From assembly GCA_035636095.1 (NCBI GenBank), contig DASPZU010000105.1, positions 9,491 through 73,490 of the forward strand: a stretch of DNA of 64,000 bases, written 5' to 3'. This DNA is from Gp7-AA10 sp035636095 (lineage in GTDB: Bacteria > Acidobacteriota > Thermoanaerobaculia > Gp7-AA8). Both the position numbers and the translations under genes were made by a program. The notes beneath the pieces were generated by a model, which was not told the origin of the DNA, made no database searches, and saw only the letters and a list, made by a program, of their open reading frames with translations. Shown here piece after piece: positions 34,026-42,390 of the stretch. Each line of letters starts with the position of its first letter. Within the stretch, counting starts at the first letter, position 1.

Positions 34026-35283
34026 GAGCATCGGAAAGGTTGTTGAGCCATCGCCGCCGCTCTTCGGCTCCGTCGGGCACGACCAGCGCGCGCTGCGTCC
34101 GCGGGCGAATCGGATAACCGCCCACCTGATCCTGACTGTCGATGATGCGGCCGGTACCGTCGATGACGGAGCGGACGATGCGCGTGTCGATCGGATCGCG
34201 ATGCGCCGGTCGCGAGCCTGCAGAGCGCAGCACGCGCAAGATCGTCGCTGCCGCCGACCCCTCACCCGGTCCCGCTCCGCGGGACCACCCTCTCCCCGCT
34301 GCGCGGGGCGAGGGCCCTCGAGATCCTTCTCCCCGCCAGGCGGGGAGAAGGTGCCCGGAGGGCGGATGAGGGGTGGTGTCTCCGACGACAACGTTGTCGC
34401 GCAGAGTGACTCGAGCGCCAGGATCGACGTTCTTCACCAGCGCGCGATCGCGCGTGTCAGGGCCGGGAATGGCGACATTGCCGATCAGTGTCGCCTCCGC
34501 CGGCTGCAAGATGCGGCGATTCCCGCGACGGCCGACGCCGACGCAAGCCGAGCCCCAGTTGTACATGACGTTGCCGATGACTTGCGCCGTCGAGCCGCCT
34601 TTCAATCGAGGATTGCGCTCATTGTTATGAGCGAAAAGGCAACCTTCGATGACGACGCCCCGAACACCGTCGTGGATGAGCGTGCCCATCGAGTGCGCGC
34701 CTTTCGGATGATTCGCGTGCATCAGACCTTCGGCAATCAGACAACTTCGCAGCGTGACGTCGTGTGAAGTCGCCTCGGGATCGCGCGATGAATCGACATC
34801 CGCCGGTCCGGAGACCGACAGATTCTCGTCCACTGCCCACGTCGCGGAGCAATGGTCAAAGAGAACATCGTGTGCGCGGCGAGCTCCCAAAGAGTCATCC
34901 GCGCCGCCGGCGTCGCCGAGGCGCACGGAGATGTGCGCGACCACCACATCGTAAGTCTCGATTGTCAGCCCGCCGCGTATGATCGTGATCCCGGGATCGG
35001 GCGCCGTTTGCCCGGCGATGGTGAGATGCGGGTTTCGAACGAGCAGAGAATCGCCGCCAAGGTCGATCACGCCCCCGACTTCGAAGACCACCAGCCGCGG
35101 CCGGTCGTCTTCCAGTGCCCTGCGCAACGAGCCAGGGCCGTCAGCGTCGAGCGTGGTCACACGCAACACGACCCCGTCAATGCCACCACTCAACGGCAGT
35201 GGTCTTACCAATATCGTCTCGGAGCTAGATGCAGACATTCCAAGAATGGTCAGTATGGCAGCAGCGATGCGCATAGTGGTCAT
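33991..35283 (-). CDS. PL1-type pectate lyase
   Basis: The 430-residue exported protein (MRIAAAILTILGMSAS signal; ATG 35274 is an alternative start) folds as a right-handed beta-helix. It shows VFEVGGVIDLGGDSLLVRNP, the NPHLTIAGQTAPDPGITI turn and DVLFDHCSATWAVDENLSVS, as in PL1 pectate lyases of Bacteroidota and Acidobacteriota. It should cut polygalacturonate by beta-elimination. An insert of about 40 residues encoded by a family A repeat (34258-34376) splits the C-terminal part. The 3' end overlaps the convergent pectinase gene. It is divergent from the TonB receptor gene, sharing a short regulatory region. Confidence 0.83.
   Translation of the reverse strand: MTTMRIAAAILTILGMSASSSETILVRPLPLSGGIDGVVLRVTTLDADGPGSLRRALEDDRPRLVVFEVGGVIDLGGDSLLVRNPHLTIAGQTAPDPGITIIRGGLTIETYDVVVAHISVRLGDAGGADDSLGARRAHDVLFDHCSATWAVDENLSVSGPADVDSSRDPEATSHDVTLRSCLIAEGLMHANHPKGAHSMGTLIHDGVRGVVIEGCLFAHNNERNPRLKGGSTAQVIGNVMYNWGSACVGVGRRGNRRILQPAEATLIGNVAIPGPDTRDRALVKNVDPGARVTLRDNVVVGDTTPHPPSGHLLPAWRGEGSRGPSPRAAGRGWSRGAGPGEGSAAATILRVLRSAGSRPAHRDPIDTRIVRSVIDGTGRIIDSQDQVGGYPIRPRTQRALVVPDGAEERRRWLNNLSDALNVAPSPDWQR
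34258..34376. repeat. Compound palindromic repeat, family A, inside the PL1 gene
   Basis: Two units side by side: CCCTCACCCGGTCCCGC...GCGGGACC with CTCTCCCCGCTGCGCGGGG, and CTTCTCCCCGCC...GGCGGGGAGAAG ending in GGATGAGGGG. It is translated in frame on the minus strand (HLLPAWRGEG, then SPRAAGRGWSRGAGPGEG) without a stop. Confidence 0.87.
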
Positions 35284-35321
35284 ACAAGATCTTGACTATG
35301 AGATCTCAGTGGTCATATAAC
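35275..35321. promoter_or_regulatory. Shared PL1/TonB-receptor control region
   Basis: AGTGGTCATA is repeated at 35275-35284 and 35308-35317, 33 bp apart. TTGACT (35292-35297) with TATAAC (35316-35321), 18-bp spacer, is a good promoter for the TonB receptor. The second repeat overlaps its -10 box, the position expected for a repressor. The half-site GTGGTC recurs in the operator at 31036, which points to the same GntR protein. Confidence 0.55.
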
Positions 35322-35337
35322 ACACTTCGACGCTTTC

Positions 35338-35393
35338 CCCTCACCCTGCACCCTCTCCCCGCGAGCGGGGAGAGGGCTGGGTGAGGGGCCGGA
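35338..35393. repeat. Palindromic repeat, family A
   Basis: CCCCTCACCC...GGGTGAGGGG arms enclose CTCTCCCCGCGAGCGGGGAGAG. It lies in the 5' untranslated region of the TonB receptor, ending next to its GGAGGAG ribosome site, so it may affect mRNA stability or translation. Confidence 0.85.
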
Positions 35394-35402
35394 GGAGTTG
35401 TG

Positions 35403-38400
35403 ATGAAACTTCGACTCGGTTTGCTGTGCGCGATTATCCTCGTCCTCGCGACGATCGCCGCCGACGCTCAGGACTTTCGCGGCGGCGTCAGCGGAACAAT
35501 CAAAGACGCCTCCGGAGCGGTTCTGCCAGGCGTGACCGTCACGGCCACGAACGTCGGAACGAACGTTCCCGCGACCGCGATCACCGATGCCAAAGGCTTC
35601 TACCAGATCCGCTATCTGAACTCCGGCACTTACTCGGTGGAGGCGAAGCTGGAAGGATTCAAGCCGGTCATCCGAAAGGACGTCACCGTCCGGATCGGGG
35701 ACGTCATTCCAATCGATTTCCGGCTCGAGCTCGGCGCAATGGCGGAAGTCATTTCCATTACGGCGAGGGCGCCGGTCCTCGACACCACCTCCGGAGTGAC
35801 CGGTCAGGTGATCGACAGCAATCAGATTCAAAGGATGCCGCTGGGCGACGGCACTGCCTATATGCTGACGCGTCTCGCTCCCGGTCTGGTCGACTCCTCG
35901 GATCTTCACTTCTCGCGTCCGATGGACAACGGAAACCTCGCCGGCATCGTCACAAACGGCGCGCAGGGAGGCAACGAGTTCACGCTCGACGGGGCGCCTA
36001 ACAGAGTCTCGCCAAACAACACCAACCCCGGCAACAACTTCGGGGTGGTCGGCTTTTCACCGCCGTCGGATGCCATCGCCGAGTACAAGGTGCAGACCAA
36101 TGCCTTCGACGCGCAATCGGGACATACCGCGGGAGCAACCGTCAACCTCGCCCTCCGCAGTGGAACCAATTCCATCAAAGGAAGTGCAGCCTACTTCAAC
36201 CGCAGCGACCAGCGCGCCGCGACGCCGCTGCTGACCCGGCGCGCCGGCGCCGACAAACCATCGCGTAAGTACGACCGCATGCTCGGTTCGCTGTCCGGAC
36301 CGATCCTCCGCGATCGCACGTTCTTCATGCTGGCCTTCGAGCATCTTCGCGACGTCCAGCCGGAACCGGCGTCGTACTCTGTTCCAACCGACAAGATGCG
36401 CGCCGGCGACCTGTCAGAGTTTTCGACCCTGATCTACGATCCGCTGACCGCGACCGGCAGCACCAACACGCGGAAGGCGTTCACCGGGAACATCATTCAG
36501 CCGGGACGGATCAATGTCGTAGCGCGCAACTTCCTGGCGCTTTATCCCGAACCGAACCGGCCCGGATTCTCAGGCAACTACTTCACGAATCAGTTGCGGC
36601 CCTACGACTACAACGGCTTCGTGACCCGCCTCGATCACAATCTCAATGACTCGAACAAGCTTTTCCTGAGCGGTTACTGGAACAAACGCCGCGAAGATCG
36701 CTACAACTGGGCCCTCGGCGCTTCCAACGCCACCGGAAAGGGAACGATCAACAACTTCCTGGTCACCAGCGGCTTCGACAACCGCAGCAACACCGGCGCA
36801 ACCGTGGGTTACACGTCGGTGATGGGAAATTCGCTCGTGCTGGACGTACGCGGCGCCTGGTCGCGATTCGGCGAATGGCGCAATGTTGCCGACACCTTCG
36901 ACCCGGCATCGCTGGGGTTCTCCTCGACCGCCGCGCAGTTGATGAAGGACTATCAATACCTGCCCTTCGTCACCTTCGGCGGCTTCAGCACCACCAATGC
37001 CAATTCGACCATCGCGTCGATCGGTTCGATGCGCTCGGATTGGGGAACCGGTTTCAAGCGGCCCTTCACGAACATTTCATTCATCCCGACCGCCGACTAC
37101 CTGTGGGGCGAGCACTCTCTGCGTTCAGGATACGAGTTGCGGAACCAGCGCTGGAACATCACCGTTCCGGCCTACGGTGCCGGCCGATATTTCTTCAACG
37201 GCGCCTACACGCGGGTCAACAACTCGGCGCCGCTCAACGATCCGGCGCAGGAATGGGCGCAGTTCCTTCTCGGTCTGCCGACAGTGCAGACCGGGACCGT
37301 CGCTTCTGCGGGCAGCAATTCCAGTCAATTCGAAATCTCGGCCCAGGGCGACTGGCGGCAGGTGTCGCACGCGCTGTTCGTGCAGGATGACTGGCACTTC
37401 AATCAGAACCTGACCTTGAACCTCGGCGTTCGCATGGAGCTGATGCAGGCGATGTCGGAAGCGAAGGATCGCGCGCTGGGCGGTTTCGACTCCACTCTCA
37501 GCAGCCCGATCGAGTCCGCTGCCATCGCCAACTACGCCAAGAATCCGATTGCGGAGATTCCCGTCGGCCAATTCGCGGTGAAAGGCGGCCTGCAGTTCGC
37601 GCACGGCGGCATCTACAACAATCTGTCGAAGATCATGCCGCGCGCGGCATTCTCCTATCTCATCGGAGAGAAGACCGTCATTCGCGGGGGCGCCGGGCTT
37701 TTCAGCTACGACTACTATTTCGACGCCGGCAATCAGACCGGATTCTCACAGCCCACGCCCATCATCACCACCGACAACAACGGCGCGACGTTTCTCACTG
37801 ATATGAGCAATCCGATTCCGAACGGCACCCTGATCCAGCCGCCCGGCTCTTCTCTCGGCGCCGCCGCCGGACTCGGTCTTACGCTCGGCACGATCATTCC
37901 GCCACATCGGGAGACGCCGTACTACACGCGATGGCAGCTCGGCGCGCAGCGCGACATCGGCGCCGGTTGGAAAGTCGAAGGTTTTTATCTCGACTCGCAT
38001 GGACAGCATCTGCCGGTGTCACGCGAGCTCAACACTCTTCCGATGCAGTACCTGTCGACATCGCGAATTCGCGACACCGCCAACGAGGCATTCCTGAGTC
38101 AGAGTGTCCCGAATCCGTTCCAGGGTCTGTTGCCCGGCACCACGCTCAACGGCGCGACCATCACGCGCGCGCAACTCCTGCGGCCATATCCGCAGTTCCT
38201 GGCCGGCGCCAACAACGGAGCGGTCTCCAATACCGGCACCATCAGCGTCGGAACTGAAGAGTACCGCGGCTCCGATCACTACCAGGCCGGAACGATTCTC
38301 ATCGAGAAGCGCTTCACCGGTCACAATTCTCTCGTGGCCAGCTACACGCGCTCGCACGAAACCGACCGGCTCAACTTCCTCAATGCGGGCGATGGCATCC

Positions 38401-39011
38401 TCGAGAACCGGATCTCGCCCAACGATCGCCCCGACCGCGCGACCCTCGGCGCGATCGTCGATCTCCCCTTCGGCCGCGGGCAGAAGTGGGGTTCCGGATG
38501 GAACGCTGTCACGGACGCGGTCCTCGGCGGCTGGTCTGTCAGCGGGGCTTATCAATATCAGAGCGGCTTTCCGCTGCAATGGAACACCAACATCTATTAC
38601 GACCCGGCGCGCGATCCGCGCGATCTGCACTCGAACATCGGCGGAACGTGCTCCGGTGGGGGCAAAGCAGGCCTCGACTGCCCGGGATGGGATACGTCGG
38701 GCTTCTTCGTTGCCGGTGGCACCGGACGGACGGACACGCGAATTCAGCTCGCGAACAATGTCCGCTACTTCCCGTCCACCCTCCCCCATGTCCGGACGGC
38801 GAATCTCAATCTCTTCGACTTCGGTCTCTACAAGACTTTCCCGATCGCGCGCGGAACGAACCTGCAGATCCGGATCGAGGCCATCAACGCAATCAATTAC
38901 ACGGTGCTCTGGAATCCGGATCAGAACCCGCGCAACTCGACTTTTGGGATCGTCAATCAGGACCGCAACAACCCACGCGACATTCAGCTGGGTGCTCGGG
39001 TAACCTTCTGA
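35403..39011 (+). CDS. Oar-like TonB-dependent receptor
   Basis: The 1202-residue outer-membrane protein: signal peptide (MKLRLGLLCAIILVLATIAA), carboxypeptidase-regulatory-like domain (about 28-110; GTIKDASGAVLPGVTVTATN), plug (about 120-230), then a large beta-barrel ending in QLGARVTF with a terminal aromatic residue. This architecture is typical of Acidobacteriota receptors. The location between PL1 and the DUF4861/GH28 genes suggests uptake of oligogalacturonides (inference). ATG 35403, six bases after GGAGGAG, is preferred over GTG 35400. Confidence 0.9.
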   Translation: MKLRLGLLCAIILVLATIAADAQDFRGGVSGTIKDASGAVLPGVTVTATNVGTNVPATAITDAKGFYQIRYLNSGTYSVEAKLEGFKPVIRKDVTVRIGDVIPIDFRLELGAMAEVISITARAPVLDTTSGVTGQVIDSNQIQRMPLGDGTAYMLTRLAPGLVDSSDLHFSRPMDNGNLAGIVTNGAQGGNEFTLDGAPNRVSPNNTNPGNNFGVVGFSPPSDAIAEYKVQTNAFDAQSGHTAGATVNLALRSGTNSIKGSAAYFNRSDQRAATPLLTRRAGADKPSRKYDRMLGSLSGPILRDRTFFMLAFEHLRDVQPEPASYSVPTDKMRAGDLSEFSTLIYDPLTATGSTNTRKAFTGNIIQPGRINVVARNFLALYPEPNRPGFSGNYFTNQLRPYDYNGFVTRLDHNLNDSNKLFLSGYWNKRREDRYNWALGASNATGKGTINNFLVTSGFDNRSNTGATVGYTSVMGNSLVLDVRGAWSRFGEWRNVADTFDPASLGFSSTAAQLMKDYQYLPFVTFGGFSTTNANSTIASIGSMRSDWGTGFKRPFTNISFIPTADYLWGEHSLRSGYELRNQRWNITVPAYGAGRYFFNGAYTRVNNSAPLNDPAQEWAQFLLGLPTVQTGTVASAGSNSSQFEISAQGDWRQVSHALFVQDDWHFNQNLTLNLGVRMELMQAMSEAKDRALGGFDSTLSSPIESAAIANYAKNPIAEIPVGQFAVKGGLQFAHGGIYNNLSKIMPRAAFSYLIGEKTVIRGGAGLFSYDYYFDAGNQTGFSQPTPIITTDNNGATFLTDMSNPIPNGTLIQPPGSSLGAAAGLGLTLGTIIPPHRETPYYTRWQLGAQRDIGAGWKVEGFYLDSHGQHLPVSRELNTLPMQYLSTSRIRDTANEAFLSQSVPNPFQGLLPGTTLNGATITRAQLLRPYPQFLAGANNGAVSNTGTISVGTEEYRGSDHYQAGTILIEKRFTGHNSLVASYTRSHETDRLNFLNAGDGILENRISPNDRPDRATLGAIVDLPFGRGQKWGSGWNAVTDAVLGGWSVSGAYQYQSGFPLQWNTNIYYDPARDPRDLHSNIGGTCSGGGKAGLDCPGWDTSGFFVAGGTGRTDTRIQLANNVRYFPSTLPHVRTANLNLFDFGLYKTFPIARGTNLQIRIEAINAINYTVLWNPDQNPRNSTFGIVNQDRNNPRDIQLGARVTF

Positions 39012-39012
39012 G

Positions 39013-40068
39013 GTGCTGATTACAGCCTGGATCCTTGTGGCACAGACACTCCTGTCTGTGCCTGCGCAGGTCATTGTCCGCAACGACCTGCCCTTCGCAC
39101 GCGCCTCGGAGACCGTCGAAGTTCCGGCCTCAAAGTTGAGCGGCGACCTCTCGCGCATCCACGTCTTCGAATCGGGAAAAGAGATCCTCGCTCAAGCATT
39201 GGCGGATCGACTCATTTTCCAAACTGACATGCCGGCAAACGGTCAACGTTCATTCGAGCTGCGGCCGGGCGAACCGCACAAGTACAGGAAAGAGGATTTT
39301 CGGGTGTACGGCAGATTCGTGCGCGAGCGATTCGACGATTTCGCGTGGGAGAACGATCGCGTCGCACACCGGATGTACGGCGAGGCCTTGGAGACGTGGC
39401 AGAGGGAGCCGCTCACCTCCAGCGCCGTCGACGTGTGGTTGAAAAGAACGCGAAGGCTGGTCATCAATGACTGGTACATGGTCGACGACTACCATCACGA
39501 TCATGGCGAAGGGGGCGACTTTTACTCGGCCGGGAAGAGCATGGGCTGCGGCGGGGTCGGGTTGTGGCGCGACGGCCATCTGGTGGTCTCGAAAAACTTT
39601 CGCAACTCGCGCGTGCTCGCGGCCGGCCCGATCCGGCTGGTCTTCGAGCTCGAGTATCCCGGCTTCGAAACCAAACGCGTGACGCTCGACGCCGGGCAGA
39701 ATTTCAACCGATTCGAGAGTCGCTTTTCCGATGCCACCGCGACCTATGCTGCCGGCATCAAGAAATTCGCGAATACCGAACTGCGCGTCGAGCGCGCGGC
39801 AGGCTGGATGCGCGCGTGGGGACCGGTCGTAGGCGGTTCCGGTCACTTCACATGCACGCTGGTGTTGGATCCGGCGGCCGTCGAGAATTGGGCGATTGAA
39901 GCCGATGGCAACCATGTGATGATCGCGCGCCAGCCGGCGATTTATTACGTCGGCACGGCATGGGATCAGGCCGGCGACTTCGCGACCGTCGCCGATTGGG
40001 ACAGATACGTCGAGCAGTGGACGCAGCGGATCAAATCGCCGCTGCGAGTCGAAATCGTCACACCATGA
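39013..40068 (+). CDS. DUF4861-type exported protein
   Basis: The 351-residue protein starts at GTG one base after the TonB stop. It has a short hydrophobic N-terminus (ITAWILVAQTLLSVPAQ) and the family-like features RFVRERFDDFAWENDRVAHR, DWYMVDDYHHDHGEGGDFYS and MGCGGVGLW. DUF4861 proteins are usually found with pectin and ulvan genes; the fold suggests a sugar-binding or lyase-like beta-sandwich. The histidine/acidic cluster around DDYHHDHGEG may bind a metal or be catalytic (inference). Coupled to the GH28 gene by ATGA. Confidence 0.7.
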   Translation: MLITAWILVAQTLLSVPAQVIVRNDLPFARASETVEVPASKLSGDLSRIHVFESGKEILAQALADRLIFQTDMPANGQRSFELRPGEPHKYRKEDFRVYGRFVRERFDDFAWENDRVAHRMYGEALETWQREPLTSSAVDVWLKRTRRLVINDWYMVDDYHHDHGEGGDFYSAGKSMGCGGVGLWRDGHLVVSKNFRNSRVLAAGPIRLVFELEYPGFETKRVTLDAGQNFNRFESRFSDATATYAAGIKKFANTELRVERAAGWMRAWGPVVGGSGHFTCTLVLDPAAVENWAIEADGNHVMIARQPAIYYVGTAWDQAGDFATVADWDRYVEQWTQRIKSPLRVEIVTP

Positions 40069-41492
40069 TCCGTCGATGGCTGATTCTTGCGCTGCTCAGT
40101 GTGGCGGAGGGCATCCCCTCACCTGGCGCTTCGCGCCACCCTCTCCCGGTGGGAGAGGGCGCTCGCGCGTCCGCAGAACCCTCTCCCTTTGGGAGAGGGT
40201 GGCGCGAAGCGCCGGGTGAGGGGCCGTGGGCCTCTGTCCCCGAAATCCTCGCTCGCATCGTCCCCCCGCGCTTCCCGGCTCGCGACTTTCTCATCACGAA
40301 ATACTCCACGATCGACAAGGCGATCGAGGCCTGCGCGCGCGCGGGCGGCGGGCGGGTTGTCGTTCCGAAGGGCGATTACCTTACCGGACCGATTCGGTTG
40401 CGCAGTCATGTCGAATTGCATCTCGATGCCGGCGCAACGCTTCGCTTCACTCAGGATCCCGCTCGCTATCCGCTGGTGCTGACGCGCTGGGAAGGCGTCG
40501 AGCTGATGAACTATTCGCCTCTGATCTACGCCCTCGATTGCGAGGATGTCGCGATCACCGGCGAAGGCACGCTGGACGGGCAAGCCGATGCGCAGCACTG
40601 GTGGAATTGGAAGCCGGTCGGCAAAGATCATCCGCCGCAGCCGCAGCTCCCCGACCGCACGCTCCTCTTCAAGCAGGCCGAGGAAGGCGTGCCGGTTGCA
40701 GAGCGAGTGTATGGTCCGGGGCACTTCTTGCGGCCGACGTTCATCGAGCCGTATCGCTGCAAAAACGTTCTTATCGAAGGTGTCACGATCCGCAATGCAC
40801 CTTTCTGGGTGATGCATCCGACTCTCTGCACGAACGTCACGATCCGTGGTGTGACGGTGGTCGGACATGGCCCGAATACCGACGGCTGCAATCCGGAATC
40901 GAGCCGCGATGTGCTGATCGAAGATTGCGTGTTCGAAACCGGCGACGATTGCATCGCGCTGAAATCGGGCCGCAACGCCGATGGCCGCCGCATCAATGTT
41001 CCGGTCGAGAACGTGATCATTCGGCGATGTCTGATGAAAGCCGGGCACGGCGGCATCACCATCGGCAGCGAGATCACCGGTGGCGCGCGAAATATTTATG
41101 CCGAGGCGTGCAAACTCGACAGCGCGGAGCTGGAACGCGGACTGCGATTGAAAACGAATACCATGCGCGGCGGCATCATCGAGAATATATTCGTGCGCGA
41201 CATTGAAATCGGCAGCCTGCTACTGGCGCCCATCGAGATCGATTTGCGTTACGAATCAGAATCCGGAACCAACATTCCCGCGGTCCGCAACGTAGTGGTG
41301 GAGCGGATGCGGTCCGCGCACAGCCGTTATGGACTGTACATCCGCGGTCTGGAGCAGTCGCCGGTGCGCGCGGTGATCCTTCGCGACTGCGCATTTCGTG
41401 GCGTCGCGGACGGCCACGTCATCGAAGGCGCTGTCGACTTGACGCTCGGCGTCATCGTCGAAATGGCACCGAAAAAAGAGGAACGTAAATGA
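40065..41492 (+). CDS. GH28 polygalacturonase
   Basis: The 475-residue beta-helix enzyme hydrolyses galacturonan. The catalytic motifs are present in order: NTDGCNP (about residue 272), GDDCIALKSG (about 292), GHGGITIGSE (about 327) and RLKTNT in place of the usual R-I-K. ATG 40065 overlaps the DUF4861 stop. The signal peptide (MIRRWLILALLSVAEG) runs straight into about 37 residues encoded by a family A repeat before the mature domain begins at ASVPEILARI, so signal cleavage may be altered. The stop overlaps the next gene's ATG. Confidence 0.93.
   Translation: MIRRWLILALLSVAEGIPSPGASRHPLPVGEGARASAEPSPFGRGWREAPGEGPWASVPEILARIVPPRFPARDFLITKYSTIDKAIEACARAGGGRVVVPKGDYLTGPIRLRSHVELHLDAGATLRFTQDPARYPLVLTRWEGVELMNYSPLIYALDCEDVAITGEGTLDGQADAQHWWNWKPVGKDHPPQPQLPDRTLLFKQAEEGVPVAERVYGPGHFLRPTFIEPYRCKNVLIEGVTIRNAPFWVMHPTLCTNVTIRGVTVVGHGPNTDGCNPESSRDVLIEDCVFETGDDCIALKSGRNADGRRINVPVENVIIRRCLMKAGHGGITIGSEITGGARNIYAEACKLDSAELERGLRLKTNTMRGGIIENIFVRDIEIGSLLLAPIEIDLRYESESGTNIPAVRNVVVERMRSAHSRYGLYIRGLEQSPVRAVILRDCAFRGVADGHVIEGAVDLTLGVIVEMAPKKEERK
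40115..40224. repeat. Compound palindromic repeat, family A, in the GH28 gene
   Basis: GGCGCTTCGCGCCACCCTCTCCC at the left and GGGAGAGGGTGGCGCGAAGCGCC at the right form long arms around a second CCCTCTCCCTTTGGGAGAGGG-type hairpin. It is in frame, right behind the signal peptide. Confidence 0.88.
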
Positions 41493-42298
41493 GTGTTGAT
41501 CTTGCGCCGATTCAGGCGAAAACATGTGTTGTTCGCGATACGGACAAGCAGCGTGGCCGGCACATCTCCGTCAAGCCGGGGACGACCGCCGCGCGCCATC
41601 TGCATTACGGCCGGATCATCCTCGATGCCGCGGACGCGCCCATCTCTTTTTCCACCGGCGAACGCGAAACGGGATTCATCTGCCTGCGAGGAAAGGCGAA
41701 GATCAATGAGTATGAGCTCTCGCCGTACGACGCGCTCTACCTCCCTCGCGATTCCGAAGTGAAGGTATCCGGAAGCTGCGACGTGGCCGAGATCGCGGCG
41801 CCGGTCTCGCGTCGTTACCCGGCGCAACTGGTACGCTTCGCGGACGTGCAGAAGAACTCGTCACTCCACTTCCACACTGGAGGTCCATCCGCGGAGCGCG
41901 ATGTGAACATCGTCATCGGAAAAAATGTCGATGCCGGCCGCATTCTCGCAGGAGTGACATTCAGCCGTCCCGGCAACTGGACTTCGTGGCCTCCGCATGA
42001 ACACGCGCGGCTGCTGGAGGAAGCCTATCTATATATTGATATGCCCGATCCGGGCTGGGGCGTGCAGTTCGTCTACAACGATCCGCGGAATCCCGAGCTG
42101 GTGGCGCTGGTGCGAGAAGGCGACGTGGTGCTCATGCCGCAGGGTTACCATCCCAACGTCTCCGCTCCCGGCGGCGCGATCAATTTCCTCTGGATGATGG
42201 CGGCCATTCGCGAAGGTGAGGACCGGCAGTTCGGCGTGGTCAATGTGCAGCCGGAGTACGCGCAAGGCGGATCGGGGTTGGAAGCGTCGCGTAAGTGA
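41489..42298 (+). CDS. KduI/IolB-family cupin isomerase
   Basis: The 269-residue bicupin should isomerise 5-keto-4-deoxyuronate to 2,5-diketo-3-deoxygluconate in pectin breakdown. Its sequence looks closer to IolB (5-deoxyglucuronate isomerase) than to classical KduI: GNWTSWPPHEHARLLEEAYL carries the metal ligands H, H and E, and LMPQGYHPNVSAPGG the third histidine. No other inositol genes are nearby, whereas the next genes are kdgK and eda. The KduI role is therefore inferred from context. It overlaps GH28 by 4 nt. Confidence 0.75.
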   Translation: MSVDLAPIQAKTCVVRDTDKQRGRHISVKPGTTAARHLHYGRIILDAADAPISFSTGERETGFICLRGKAKINEYELSPYDALYLPRDSEVKVSGSCDVAEIAAPVSRRYPAQLVRFADVQKNSSLHFHTGGPSAERDVNIVIGKNVDAGRILAGVTFSRPGNWTSWPPHEHARLLEEAYLYIDMPDPGWGVQFVYNDPRNPELVALVREGDVVLMPQGYHPNVSAPGGAINFLWMMAAIREGEDRQFGVVNVQPEYAQGGSGLEASRK

Positions 42299-42323
42299 AA
42301 GTGACGCGCTTCGGATCTCGCAC

Positions 42324-42380
42324 GAGACCCCTCGCCCCGCGCAGCGGGGAGAGGGTGGCGCGAAGCGCCGGGTGAGGGGC
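42324..42380. repeat. Palindromic repeat, family A
   Basis: GACCCCTCGCCCCGCGCAGCGGGGAGAGGG followed by GGCGCGAAGCGCC and GGTGAGGGGC. It fills most of the 92-bp gap between the isomerase and kdgK genes. Confidence 0.85.
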
Positions 42381-42390
42381 TGCTGACACC

